From assembly GCF_041321095.1 (NCBI RefSeq), contig NZ_JBGGWE010000001.1, positions 62,001 through 126,000 of the forward strand: 64,000 bases of DNA, given 5' to 3'. The notes under the pieces were generated by a model, which did no database searches, was not told where the DNA came from, and worked only from the letters and a program-made list of their open reading frames with translations. The DNA comes from Fibrella arboris (GTDB taxonomy: Bacteria; Bacteroidota; Bacteroidia; Cytophagales; Spirosomataceae). Position 1 is the first letter of the stretch; each line of letters begins with the position of its first letter. The position numbers were made by a program, and so were the translations under genes. Positions 45,671 to 55,099 of this stretch are shown here, in pieces.

Positions 45671-45852
45671 ACAGCGCGAAGCAATAGCCACTCATGAAGC
45701 AATACGGTAGCGTACAAGTGTATTCAGACAAAGTAGGCTTGCGAATCCCGTTACTCCCGGCAACTCTTCGTTTCGCAAAACTACGCCTTAGGGTTTTCCC
45801 TCAATTTTGGCAAAATAGGGTTTACGGTATAAAAGCAGGCCGGAGCGTGTCC

Positions 45853-45860
45853 TATTTTTG
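45853..45860 (+). promoter_or_regulatory. Possible -7 box upstream of GH9
   Basis: TATTTTTG fits TAnnTTTG exactly. It lies 211 bases before the GH9 ATG, which would give a long leader. No convincing -33 element is seen. Confidence 0.4.
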
Positions 45861-46071
45861 CTATCTAAAGTTCTATTTATTACATATCTGTATGCCTTCT
45901 TAGAGAAAACAAAGGCAACTTGTTCTGGTGAGTATAGCCACTCATCCGGCCACTTTCAACATCATATCAAACTTCCGTTTATCCAGATTCGTTAGCCTCA
46001 CCGCGCTACGGTAACCGAGCCCTGGTAACAGGCACTGTTCGGCATGGTCTCAAAAACGAATACGTTCCCGT

Positions 46072-47877
46072 ATGAATATGTCTCGGCACCTTGCCTTTTG
46101 GCTTTTCGGCCCTTGTCTCCTGAGTGCTTTTCAAGTCAACGCACAATCAGCCGTATCCACCGCCATTCGGCTTAACCAGATTGGGTTTTACCCGAATGCG
46201 GCCAAGGTAGCCATCATTGCCGATGAGCAGGGTGGCCCTACGGCCCAACCTTTTCAGGTGACGACCGCCGACGGCAAGAAGGTGCTGTTCTCCGGTACGT
46301 TGAGCGAGCCACGCAAAAATGCCATTTCCGGCAAAATGGCCCGCACGGCTGATTTTTCGGCCCTGCATACCACAGGTACGTATGTAGTGAACGTACCTGG
46401 CCTGGGTCACTCCTACCCCTTTGTTATTCGTCCATCCGTTCATCATGATGTGGCCGTTGGTGCGCTCAAAGGTTTCTATTACCAACGCGCCTCCACCGAC
46501 CTACCCGAAAAATTCGCCGGACAATGGCATCGCCCGGCGGGCCACCCCGATACGCGGGTGCTCATTCATCCATCGGCGGCATCGGCTAGTCGGCCGGCGG
46601 GCACGGTGATCTCGTCGCCCTGGGGGTGGTACGATGCAGGTGATTACAACAAATACATCGTGAACTCGGGCATTTCGATGGGTACGTTACTGTCGCTCTA
46701 CGAAGACTTCCCCGACTATTGCAAGACCTTGACGACCAACATCCCCGAAAGCAAAAACAGGCTACCTGATCTGCTCGACGAGTCGCTCTGGAACCTGCGC
46801 TGGATGATGACCATGCAGGACCCGGCCGACGGCGGTGTGTACCACAAGCTGACCAACGCCAAATTCGATGGCATGGAGATGCCCGACAAGGTGAAGCCAA
46901 CCGATCGGTACGTGGTACAGAAAAGCGTAACGGCCGCGCTCGACTTTGCCGCGGTGATGGCGCAATCGGCCCGGGTTTTCAAGGCGTATAACCGTGAGCT
47001 TACCGGCCTGGCTGATTCGTGTAAAGCCGCTGCCGTGAAGGCCTGGGGCTGGGCCAAACAGAACCCCAACGCCCTGTACAATCAGGATGCGATGAACAAG
47101 GAGTTCGACCCTGACGTGGTGACGGGCACCTACGGCGACCGCAATGCCGACGACGAATGGATCTGGGCCGCCGCCGAACTCTATCTGACCACCAACGACG
47201 ATGCCTATTACACGGCTGTCAACCTGTTTCCCGACGATAAAACGCCATTGCCTTCGTGGCCGCAGGTACGTACCCTGGCCTATTACTCGCTGGCCCGCCT
47301 GAGCGATCAGCAAACGCCACGTGGTAAGCAGGATCTGCCCAGGCTGAAAGGCCACCTTACTCAACTCGCCGATCAGTTTCGGCAGGATATGGACAAGCAG
47401 GCTTTTCAGACACCGATGGGCAAAACGGCCAGCGATTATAGCTGGGGCAGCAGTGCCGTAGCGGCGAATCAGGGCATCGCACTCATTCAGGCGTACCGAC
47501 TCACCAATGACGGAACGTACCTGAACGCAGCCCTGGCTAATATGGATTACCTGCTGGGCCGCAACGCCGTTGGCTACTCGTTTGTGACGGGCTTTGGCAG
47601 CAAGACACCCATGCACCCGCACCACCGCCCCTCCGTTGCCGACGGAATCGACGCACCCGTTCCGGGCCTGCTCTCTGGCGGCACCAACGCCAATGCCGCC
47701 CGACAGGATAAGTGTACGGGGTATACGACAACAGTGGCCGATGAGGTATATCTCGACAATGACTGTTCCTATGCCTCCAACGAAATTGCCATTAACTGGA
47801 ATGCGCCGCTCGTCTATCTGGCCGCCGCGCTGGAAGCGTTGCAGACTAAGGTGGTCGGTAGTACGGCGAAGAAGTAA
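46072..47877 (+). CDS. GH9 endoglucanase-like, exported
   Basis: 601 aa with signal peptide ending VNAQS. An N-terminal Ig-like CelD_N domain (IRLNQIGFYPNAAKVAIIAD to about 118) precedes the (alpha/alpha)6 catalytic domain. Catalytic residues: the base pair Asp188 and Asp191 in GWYDAGDYNKY and the acid Glu571 in SNEIAINWNAPLVYL, with MHPHHRPS as the conserved His/Arg motif. It acts on beta-1,4-glucans or mixed-linkage glucans. It opens the plus-strand run of cell-wall genes. Confidence 0.92.
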   Translation: MNMSRHLAFWLFGPCLLSAFQVNAQSAVSTAIRLNQIGFYPNAAKVAIIADEQGGPTAQPFQVTTADGKKVLFSGTLSEPRKNAISGKMARTADFSALHTTGTYVVNVPGLGHSYPFVIRPSVHHDVAVGALKGFYYQRASTDLPEKFAGQWHRPAGHPDTRVLIHPSAASASRPAGTVISSPWGWYDAGDYNKYIVNSGISMGTLLSLYEDFPDYCKTLTTNIPESKNRLPDLLDESLWNLRWMMTMQDPADGGVYHKLTNAKFDGMEMPDKVKPTDRYVVQKSVTAALDFAAVMAQSARVFKAYNRELTGLADSCKAAAVKAWGWAKQNPNALYNQDAMNKEFDPDVVTGTYGDRNADDEWIWAAAELYLTTNDDAYYTAVNLFPDDKTPLPSWPQVRTLAYYSLARLSDQQTPRGKQDLPRLKGHLTQLADQFRQDMDKQAFQTPMGKTASDYSWGSSAVAANQGIALIQAYRLTNDGTYLNAALANMDYLLGRNAVGYSFVTGFGSKTPMHPHHRPSVADGIDAPVPGLLSGGTNANAARQDKCTGYTTTVADEVYLDNDCSYASNEIAINWNAPLVYLAAALEALQTKVVGSTAKK

Positions 47878-47907
47878 GCTTTATTGTGTCGTGTTGCTGA
47901 CGCACGT

Positions 47908-47938
47908 GTAGAGACCGGTCCGCCGGTGCGGTCTCTAC
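47908..47938. terminator. Hairpin after GH9
   Basis: A 10-bp perfect stem, GTAGAGACCG with CGGTCTCTAC, closes a GC-rich loop. TTGCTGACGC, the shared intergenic motif, lies directly upstream. No U-run follows, so termination would be weak. Confidence 0.55.
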
Positions 47939-47979
47939 GGTAGCCGGATGGTTACGCTTAGGCAAAAAACCTCCCCCAA

Positions 47980-49926
47980 ATGAAAACCCGTCTCTCCTTT
48001 CTTCTTCTCTTTCTCAGCGGAACCGCCTTTGGCCAGGTACGTATGGCGCGGTTGTTTACCGACCATGTAGTACTGCAACGGCAAAAACCGATTCCGGTCT
48101 GGGGCTGGGCCAAACCGCGTGAAGCCGTGACCGTGACGATGGCCGGACAAAAGCAGCAGGCCAAAGCCGACGAGTCTGGTAAATGGCTGGTTCGGTTTAC
48201 GCCGCTCGAAGCGGGTGGGCCGCACACACTGGCAGCAACGGCCAAATCGGGGTCGGCGACAGCCAGCGACGTGCTCATTGGCGACGTGTGGCTCTGCTCC
48301 GGTCAGTCGAACATGGAGTGGACGGTGAAACAGTCGGATAACTTCGCGAAGGAAAAAAAGAACGCCAACTTCCCGCAGATCCGCCACCTCCGCGTCGACC
48401 ATGAACTGGCTCTGACACCGCAGCAGGAGTTGAAGGCCGGTGCCTGGCAACTAGCCTCGGCCGAGACGGTAGGCGACTTCACGGCGGTCGGCTTTTTCTT
48501 TGCCCGTGAACTGTATCAGAAACTGAACATCCCGATCGGGCTGGTGCATTCGTCGTGGGGTGGCTCGCAGGTAGAGGGCTGGATCAGCAGAGAGGGCATG
48601 ATGAGCAACGACGAGCTACGGCCCACGATTCAGCATTTGCCCACCAGCTGGCCCGCCGCCGACAGCATCATCGACCTGAAACTTCGCAAGAACTTACAGG
48701 TACCCGCCAACCTGACCGCTGCCGACGAAGCCAACTACCTCGACCCCGCTTACGATTTCCCTGGCTGGCGCAAATCAGACGCCATTGGGCAGTGGGAATG
48801 GAAAGACATGCGTGGCTTCATGGGCCAAGGCTACATGGCCAAAATCGTGACGCTGCCCGACGAAATGGCTACCGAACAGACGACCCTGGCGCTCGCCGAA
48901 AACGACAGCCCCACCAAGGTTTACATCAACGGAAAGCTGGTTTCAGAAGGCACCGTTCAGGGCGTGCGAAAGCTGACCATTCCGGCCGGGACCTGGAAAA
49001 CCGGGGAGAACAAAATCGTGATCAAGCTGGGCAACATGGTCAATCCAAACTGGTACGGCGTAGGGCTGAAAGGATCGGCCGCCGACCTGTATGTGGAAGA
49101 TCCCTTGCAGCGGATCAGCCTGGGTGGCGAGTGGCGACTGATGCCTGCTTTCGCGGAAAAGCACGAGTACAAACGGTTCATGAACAACGTGGCCATCAGC
49201 CTCTACAACGCCATGATTGCCCCGCTGGAGCCAATGGCGATGCGCGGCGTGTTGTGGTATCAGGGCGAGACCAACGCGGGACGGTCGTACCAATACCGGC
49301 AATCGTTTCCGCTGCTGATCACCGACTGGCGGAAGAAGTTCGGGCAGGATATGTCGTTCTACTTCGTCCAGCTAACGGAATACGGATCGAACAACAGCAG
49401 CAATCAGGGCAGCGGCTGGGCCGAACTCCGCGAAGCACAGACCATGACGCTGAGCCTGCCCAAAACCGGGATGGCCGTGATCACCGACGTGGGTAACCCG
49501 AAAGATATTCACCCCACCAACAAGCAGGACGTGGGCCATCGCCTGGCCCTGAACGCCCTGAAACTCGATTACGGCCAGAACGTGAACTACAGCTCGCCCA
49601 TGTATGAGGGCGTAATGTTCGATGGTAACAAGGCCACCGTCACGTTCAGGCACGTGGGCGACGGGCTGATGGCGAAAGACAAATACGGGTACGTTAGAGG
49701 CTTCGAGATTGCCGGCGAGGATAAAGTATTTCACTATGCCACGGCTAACATCCAGGGCAATAAAGTCGTGGTCTCAAACCCAAAAGTACCTAAACCTGTT
49801 TCGGTACGGTACGCCTGGTCTGATTCGCCCGATGACGCCAATCTGTTCAGTTCAGACGGCCTGCCCGCCAACTCATTCCGAACCGATACCTGGCCCGGCG
49901 TAACGGCTAACGCCAGGTTTGAGTAA
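47980..49926 (+). CDS. Sialate O-acetylesterase-like SGNH esterase, exported
   Basis: 648 aa with a short signal peptide (MKTRLSFLLLFLSGTAFGQ). The SGNH nucleophile is Ser110 in WLCSGQSNMEW, and the terminal Asp/His block is TDVGNPKDIHPTNKQDVGHR. An inserted beta-sandwich (about 270-360, LALAENDSPTKVYINGKLVS) is a carbohydrate-binding-like domain common in this family. In a cell-wall locus it probably removes acetyl groups from pectin or hemicellulose rather than from sialic acid. Confidence 0.87.
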   Translation: MKTRLSFLLLFLSGTAFGQVRMARLFTDHVVLQRQKPIPVWGWAKPREAVTVTMAGQKQQAKADESGKWLVRFTPLEAGGPHTLAATAKSGSATASDVLIGDVWLCSGQSNMEWTVKQSDNFAKEKKNANFPQIRHLRVDHELALTPQQELKAGAWQLASAETVGDFTAVGFFFARELYQKLNIPIGLVHSSWGGSQVEGWISREGMMSNDELRPTIQHLPTSWPAADSIIDLKLRKNLQVPANLTAADEANYLDPAYDFPGWRKSDAIGQWEWKDMRGFMGQGYMAKIVTLPDEMATEQTTLALAENDSPTKVYINGKLVSEGTVQGVRKLTIPAGTWKTGENKIVIKLGNMVNPNWYGVGLKGSAADLYVEDPLQRISLGGEWRLMPAFAEKHEYKRFMNNVAISLYNAMIAPLEPMAMRGVLWYQGETNAGRSYQYRQSFPLLITDWRKKFGQDMSFYFVQLTEYGSNNSSNQGSGWAELREAQTMTLSLPKTGMAVITDVGNPKDIHPTNKQDVGHRLALNALKLDYGQNVNYSSPMYEGVMFDGNKATVTFRHVGDGLMAKDKYGYVRGFEIAGEDKVFHYATANIQGNKVVVSNPKVPKPVSVRYAWSDSPDDANLFSSDGLPANSFRTDTWPGVTANARFE

Positions 49927-49930
49927 TTTT

Positions 49931-50051
49931 TACCCCACCCCTAGCCCCTCCCCTGAAAACAGGGGAGGGGAACAATGCTTTGCTCGCGAGCGAAGCTACT
50001 GTAATGCTACTCCCCTCCCCTGTTTTCAGGGGAGGGGCAGGGGGTGGGGTA
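49931..50051. repeat. Inverted repeat with nested CCCCTCCCC hairpins
   Basis: The arms of 41 bases (49931-49971 and 50011-50051) match at 39 positions. Each arm itself holds a hairpin of CCCTCCCCTG and CAGGGGAGGG around AAAA, so a cruciform with nested stems is possible. The loop contains a GCTCGCGAGC palindrome. It begins 4 bases after the esterase stop. Similar CCCCTCCCCT repeats occur between genes in other Bacteroidota (general knowledge). Confidence 0.9.
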
Positions 50052-50086
50052 GCCAACCTTAATACAACCAATTTCCCTGTCAACTT

Positions 50087-53000
50087 ATGACTACCCCTAA
50101 AGACTCATTTCGTCCCCTGATCACATCCGCCTTCAGCGCGTTGCTGCTTGTGCTGCTGATCAGCTGGACCAGTAAGAAGACCGATAAGGTACTGATCTTC
50201 TCGAAAAACGCGGATAATCAGCAGGCGGCGGCAGCGGCGGCGGGTACGTTGATGACCCTCGCCGAGAAAGCAGGCATCGACGTAGACACGACGACGAACG
50301 GCGACTATATCACCGAAGATTCGCTGACCAACTACCGGGCCGTGATCTTCCTGAATACGTCGCAGGATGTGCTCTTCACCAACCAGCAGGCCGACGTGGA
50401 GCGGTTTGTGCAGGCGGGTGGCGGACTGGGCTTCATCAACACGCCCGGTTTCACGAAATACCAGTGGGCCTGGTATCAGGATATGCTGGCGGCCAACCAG
50501 ATTCAGCCGTCGCAGGCACCGTTCTCCATCGGTAAACCGTTCGATGGGGGGCGCGTATTCTACATGGCTACGGGTGCCAATGGCTTTGCGGATGAAAGTC
50601 TGGCCAAGTCGCTGATGGAAGGCGTCAAATTCCTTCAGGAAGGGTCGGCGCTGAACTACCGTGTCGCCCACTCGAACCGCGTGCCGGAAGAAAACCGCTT
50701 CACATCGACCATTCTTGAGTCGTACATGGATGAGCCGATCGAGATGGAAGTGCTGTCGGACGGGCGGGTACTGTTCGTGGAGCGGAAGGGCATGATCAAA
50801 CTGTATGACCCGACCGCCAAAGCGACAAAGACGATCAACAAGCTGCCCGTGCACATTACGGGTAATTATGAAGACGGCCTCCTGGGCATGGAACTGGACC
50901 CCAAATTCGACCAGAACCACTACGTCTACCTCTATTATTCGCCGGTTGGCGCAAAGCCCGTACAGAACCTGTCGCGGTTCGTCTTCACCGGCGACAGCCT
51001 GAACATGAGTTCAGAAAAGATTGTGATGCAGGTGCCCGTTCAGCGCGAAACCTGCTGCCACTCGGCGGGTAACGTCTACTTCGGCCCAGACGGCAACCTT
51101 TACCTCTCGACCGGCGACAATACCAGCTCCAAAGAGTCAGACGGCTTCTCGCCACTCGACGAACGGCCGGGTCGCGCGCCGTTCGACTCGCAGAAATCGT
51201 CGGGCAATGCCAATGATCTGCGCGGCAAAATCCTGCGTATCCACGTGGAAAACGACGGGTCGTATACCATACCCGATGGCAACCTGTTCCCCAAAGACGG
51301 GTCGCAGGGCAAGCCTGAAATTTACGTGATGGGTGCCCGGAACCCGTATCGTATCTGGGTCGACAAGCGCGGTTTTCTGTACTGGGGCGACGTTGGTCCC
51401 GATGGCGGTGTAGCCAGTGAGCGTGGTCCGAAGAGCCAGGACGAGTGGAATCAGGCGCGGAAACCGGGCAACTTCGGCTGGCCGTATTTCGTGGGCGATA
51501 ATAAAGCCTATGCTGATTTCGACTTTGCTACCAACAAAAGCGGCCCACTGTTTAACCCCGACCAGCCCGTCAACGAGTCACCAAACAACACGGGCACCAA
51601 AAATCTGCCCCCCGCGCAGAAGGCCATGATCTGGTATCCGTACGACAAATCGACGGAGTTCCCGATGTTGGGCACCGGTTCGCGTTCAGCCATGGCGGGT
51701 CCGTTTTATGATGCGAATGACTACAAGTCGGCGGTGAAATTACCAGCCTATTATAACAATAAGCAATTCATCTACGAATGGGCCCGCAACTGGATCAAGG
51801 TGCTGACCTACGCAGATAACGGCGACCTGAAACAGATCGAATCGTTCCTGCCTACCTCGTTCGTGTCGAAGCCCATCGACATGAAGTTCGGCAAAGACGG
51901 AGCCATGTATGTGCTGGCTTACGGCATGAACTACTTCGCCCGCAACCCCGATTCGCAGTTGATCCGCATTGAATACACGGAAGGCAACCGCCGCCCGGTG
52001 GCGAAAGTGAACGTATCGAAAACCGTTGGTGCGGCTCCGTTAACGGCCGTGTTGTCGGCGAAAGAGTCGTTCGACTACGACCGGGGCGACAAGCTAACGT
52101 ACCTGTGGGAGTCGGGCAATGGCCAGAAATCGACGGCGATGGCCCCCTCGTTCACCTACGCTAAACCCGGCGTGTATCACCCGAAACTGACCGTTACCGA
52201 CGCCGAAGGGCAGAAAGCAACCACCGAACTGACCATCAAAGTAGGCAACGAAATGCCGCAGGTCGATGTGGCGTTGCGGGGCAACCGCAGTTTCTATTTC
52301 GACAAAACGCCGCTGGCCTACACGGTATCGGTGAAAGACAAAGAAGATGGTACGCTGGCCAAGGGCATCACGCCGAAGCAGGTAAAATTCGCGGTGGATT
52401 ACCTCGCCGAAGGCAAAGACCTGGCCCTGCTGACATCGAACCAGAACGGCGACGGTTCGGTGAAAAACCTGCGCGGCAAGGAGCTGCTGACCAACAGCGA
52501 CTGTAAAGCCTGCCACGCCATGAGCGCCAAGTCGATCGGGCCTGCGCTGATGGAGGTGTCGAAGCGGTATCATCCGGCGGGCGAATCGGCGGTAGACATG
52601 CTGGCGAAGAAGATCATCACGGGTGGTAACGGTAACTGGGGCAAGAACGTAATGTCGGCCCACCCCCAGCACACCGAAGCCGAAACTGGTGAAATGGTCC
52701 GCTATATTCTGTCGCTGACCGACGTGGCGCCAAAGAGCCTGCCCTTGCAGGGAACCTACCCACTGACGCAGCACATGAGCGGCAACGAAACAGGTAGCTA
52801 CGTCATTTCGGCGAGCTACACGGATAAGGGCAACCCCGTTACCGGCCCGCTAACGGGTCGTAAACTGATGATCCTGCGCAACCCACGCGTACAGGCCGAG
52901 GCCTATGAACTGGGCACGGGTGTTGACCGGAAACACCAGGACGGCAGCAATCAAAGCTGGGTGGGCGACATCAAGGACGGTTCGTTTATCGCGTTCAAAG

Positions 53001-53314
53001 GCATTGACCTGACCACTATCGGTGCGCTGGATATCAGTGCCGCCACCGTTGCGGCACGCGGCGGACGCATTGAGATACGTACCCAATCGCCAACGGGTAA
53101 GTTGTTAGGAACGGCTACCGTATCGGCCGCCAATGCCCCCTCGGGCGTAAAGGGTCCGGGCTGGCAAACCGTCACGGCACCGATTGCCTCGACCAGCGGA
53201 GTGCAGGACATTTACCTGGTCTTCCGCAACGATGAGGTCAAAGACAAAAACATGCTTCTCGTCGACTGGATTCTGTTCAAGAAAGACAATTCCTCGTCGG
53301 TTTCGGGGCGGTAG
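50087..53314 (+). CDS. Multidomain ThuA / sorbosone dehydrogenase-like / PKD / cytochrome c / CBM protein
   Basis: 1075 aa. After an N-terminal membrane or signal segment (SALLLVLLISW), a ThuA-like domain spans about 35-190 (KVLIFSKNADNQ, GGGLGFINTPGFTKY). A beta-propeller of the glucose/sorbosone dehydrogenase type follows (about 215-640; ISTGDN-like LYLSTGDNTSSKE, VMGARNPYRIWVD). Then come a PKD domain (about 645-725), a cytochrome c heme site (Cys806, Cys809, His810 in CKACH), and a C-terminal CBM6-like domain (about 930-1065). It is probably an extracytoplasmic PQQ-type sugar oxidoreductase passing electrons to its own heme. The methionine heme ligand was not firmly placed. Confidence 0.85.
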   Translation: MTTPKDSFRPLITSAFSALLLVLLISWTSKKTDKVLIFSKNADNQQAAAAAAGTLMTLAEKAGIDVDTTTNGDYITEDSLTNYRAVIFLNTSQDVLFTNQQADVERFVQAGGGLGFINTPGFTKYQWAWYQDMLAANQIQPSQAPFSIGKPFDGGRVFYMATGANGFADESLAKSLMEGVKFLQEGSALNYRVAHSNRVPEENRFTSTILESYMDEPIEMEVLSDGRVLFVERKGMIKLYDPTAKATKTINKLPVHITGNYEDGLLGMELDPKFDQNHYVYLYYSPVGAKPVQNLSRFVFTGDSLNMSSEKIVMQVPVQRETCCHSAGNVYFGPDGNLYLSTGDNTSSKESDGFSPLDERPGRAPFDSQKSSGNANDLRGKILRIHVENDGSYTIPDGNLFPKDGSQGKPEIYVMGARNPYRIWVDKRGFLYWGDVGPDGGVASERGPKSQDEWNQARKPGNFGWPYFVGDNKAYADFDFATNKSGPLFNPDQPVNESPNNTGTKNLPPAQKAMIWYPYDKSTEFPMLGTGSRSAMAGPFYDANDYKSAVKLPAYYNNKQFIYEWARNWIKVLTYADNGDLKQIESFLPTSFVSKPIDMKFGKDGAMYVLAYGMNYFARNPDSQLIRIEYTEGNRRPVAKVNVSKTVGAAPLTAVLSAKESFDYDRGDKLTYLWESGNGQKSTAMAPSFTYAKPGVYHPKLTVTDAEGQKATTELTIKVGNEMPQVDVALRGNRSFYFDKTPLAYTVSVKDKEDGTLAKGITPKQVKFAVDYLAEGKDLALLTSNQNGDGSVKNLRGKELLTNSDCKACHAMSAKSIGPALMEVSKRYHPAGESAVDMLAKKIITGGNGNWGKNVMSAHPQHTEAETGEMVRYILSLTDVAPKSLPLQGTYPLTQHMSGNETGSYVISASYTDKGNPVTGPLTGRKLMILRNPRVQAEAYELGTGVDRKHQDGSNQSWVGDIKDGSFIAFKGIDLTTIGALDISAATVAARGGRIEIRTQSPTGKLLGTATVSAANAPSGVKGPGWQTVTAPIASTSGVQDIYLVFRNDEVKDKNMLLVDWILFKKDNSSSVSGR

Positions 53315-53322
53315 GCCTTTTT

Positions 53323-53375
53323 AGTGGGTATGGCTTTGCGCTGGTGAGTATTGCTGACGCAAAGCCATACCCACT
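53323..53375. repeat. Perfect 18-bp inverted repeat
   Basis: The arms at 53323-53340 and 53358-53375 are perfectly complementary. The right arm begins within TTGCTGACGC, the shared intergenic motif. It begins 9 bases after the stop of the multidomain gene and could end that transcript, though no U-run follows. Confidence 0.88.
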
Positions 53376-53419
53376 ATCCAAACTCAAAACGTCACTAAAA
53401 ACTTCCTCTTCATCGATCC

Positions 53420-54562
53420 ATGCGCACTTATTTCCTGTTTGTTAGCCTATTCGTAGCCATAGTCGCTCAGGCGGCACCCAAACCAAAACTGATCGACCCG
53501 AATGCGACGAAGGAAACAAAGGCCCTGTATTATAATCTGAACAAACTGTCGCGGAAGCACATCATGTTTGGCCATCAGCACGCCACCGAGTATGGCCACG
53601 GCTGGATGGGCGATGCCAATCGCTCTGACGTAAAATCGGTCAGCGGGTCGCACCCAGCGGTAATTGGGGTTGACTTCAGCGGGTTATCGGGCCGGTCGGC
53701 GGAGGCCATCGAGCGCACAAAAGCGTCGCTGCGGAAAGACATCGCCGCTACATATGATCGGGGTGGCGTGACGACCGTGGCCTGGCATTTCTCGAATCCG
53801 GTGACGCCAAAAACAGGGTTTTACTGGAAAGATTCGGTATCAGCCCCGGCCGTTCCCGACCTCATTCCGGGTGGGTCTCATCATCAACAATACAAGGACA
53901 TTCTGAAAACGGTAGCCGATCTGGCCAACACGGCCAAAGGCGCCGACGGCAAGCTCGTGCCGATGCTGTTCCGGCCTTACCATGAGTTCGACGGCGGCTG
54001 GTTCTGGTGGGGCAAACCGCACTGCTCGCAGCAGGATTTCACGTCACTCTGGCGCTTTACGGTAACGTACCTGCGCGACAGCCTGCAGGTCCATAATTTC
54101 ATCTACACCTTCTCGCCCGATTGCCTGTTCCGCACCGAAGCCCAATACCTGGAGCGCTACCCCGGCGATGAGTGGGTCGATATGGTCGGCGTTGACAACT
54201 ACGCCGACTTCGGCCGGAACGGCAAATACAATGTGGACGCGGGTATTGCCAAACTCAAGATCGTGTCGGATTACGCCCAGAAAGCCGGTAAACTCGCCGC
54301 CTTTACCGAGACCGGCTTGGAGTCGATTCCCGATACAACCTGGTGGACAAGCACTTTACTGCGGGCTCTGAAAGCCGAGAAAATGAAGCTCGCTTATGTG
54401 CTGGTGTGGCGCAATGATACGCGCAGCCCGACTCACTTCTACGCCCCCTACCCCGGCCAGGCCAGCGTCTCCGATTTCATGCAGTTCTACCAGGACCCAT
54501 ACACGCTGTTCGAGACTGACCTGCACCATGTGTACCGCCGAAAAAAATGGCTGATTTTCTGA
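53420..54562 (+). CDS. GH26 beta-mannanase, exported
   Basis: 380 aa with signal peptide MRTYFLFVSLFVAIVAQA. GH26 motifs are clear: IMFGHQHATEYGHGW, VAWHFSNP, the acid/base Glu189 in FRPYHEFDGGWFWWG, and nucleophile Glu297 in AAFTETGLES. It should cut beta-1,4-mannan or glucomannan. It lies 105 bases after the multidomain gene and 65 bases before the rhamnose mutarotase gene. Confidence 0.93.
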   Translation: MRTYFLFVSLFVAIVAQAAPKPKLIDPNATKETKALYYNLNKLSRKHIMFGHQHATEYGHGWMGDANRSDVKSVSGSHPAVIGVDFSGLSGRSAEAIERTKASLRKDIAATYDRGGVTTVAWHFSNPVTPKTGFYWKDSVSAPAVPDLIPGGSHHQQYKDILKTVADLANTAKGADGKLVPMLFRPYHEFDGGWFWWGKPHCSQQDFTSLWRFTVTYLRDSLQVHNFIYTFSPDCLFRTEAQYLERYPGDEWVDMVGVDNYADFGRNGKYNVDAGIAKLKIVSDYAQKAGKLAAFTETGLESIPDTTWWTSTLLRALKAEKMKLAYVLVWRNDTRSPTHFYAPYPGQASVSDFMQFYQDPYTLFETDLHHVYRRKKWLIF

Positions 54563-54627
54563 CAGACTCATACTAATAGCCGGTCATTGCTTAGGTTTAT
54601 GGGCAGTAAACGTACCAGAAACCGACT

Positions 54628-54942
54628 ATGGAAGAAATAGCCTTCACCATGCACTTGAAACCCGGCGTTGTGGCCGAATACAAACGTCGCCACGACGAAA
54701 TCTGGCCGGAGCTGTCGGCAGCACTGACGGAAGCAGGTATCCGGGATTACTCAATTTACTTAGACCCTGCCTCAGGTACGTTGTTCGCCGTGCAGAAACG
54801 GTTGCCAGGCCACACCGCCGATGCGCTGCCCGACCTGCCCGTCATGAAACGCTGGTGGGCCTACATGGCCGATCTGATGGACACCAACCCGGATAATTCA
54901 CCCGTCGCCAGGCCGCTGGAGCCAATCTTCCACGCTGATTAG
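54628..54942 (+). CDS. rhaM: L-rhamnose mutarotase
   Basis: 104 aa, exactly the family length. Conserved residues of the E. coli enzyme can be seen: Tyr18 and His22 (EYKRRHDEIWPEL) and the Trp pair 76-77 in MKRWWAYMADLM. It interconverts alpha- and beta-L-rhamnose in the cytoplasm. It links the locus to rhamnose-containing substrates, in line with the PL11 lyase downstream and the GH106 rhamnosidase at 27-30 kb. No rhaA, rhaB or rhaD is in the window. Confidence 0.95.
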   Translation: MEEIAFTMHLKPGVVAEYKRRHDEIWPELSAALTEAGIRDYSIYLDPASGTLFAVQKRLPGHTADALPDLPVMKRWWAYMADLMDTNPDNSPVARPLEPIFHAD

Positions 54943-55009
54943 TAGCTCGCTCAGGCAGGTAGGTACGGGAAGGTTAGGCGGTTGGGGAAAGTAGATTTGT
55001 AAGAAAAAA

Positions 55010-55091
55010 GTTTACGGGTTGCTGTTTACCGTTTTCTGTTGCGCTGCTAAGTAGCGGAGTAACAGCAAACGGTAAACAGCAACCCGTAAAC
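55010..55091. repeat. Perfect 25-bp inverted repeat
   Basis: The arms at 55010-55034 and 55067-55091 are perfectly complementary, and a nested CTGTT/AACAG stem continues inside. The right arm ends 8 bases before the ATG of the Gfo/Idh gene, so in RNA the hairpin would sit on the ribosome-binding region. Confidence 0.92.
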
Positions 55092-55099
55092 AGAAGAAT

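Larger units (their letters stand above)
45502..46071. other. 570-base divergent intergenic region
   Basis: No gene is seen here. The left part (45535-45715) is a complex repeat: two GCTGACGC motifs, an imperfect hairpin closed by an 11-bp stem, and a perfect 29-bp tandem duplication. The right part (45720-46071) is less GC-rich and contains a TAnnTTTG-like box at 45853-45860 before GH9. Confidence 0.7.
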
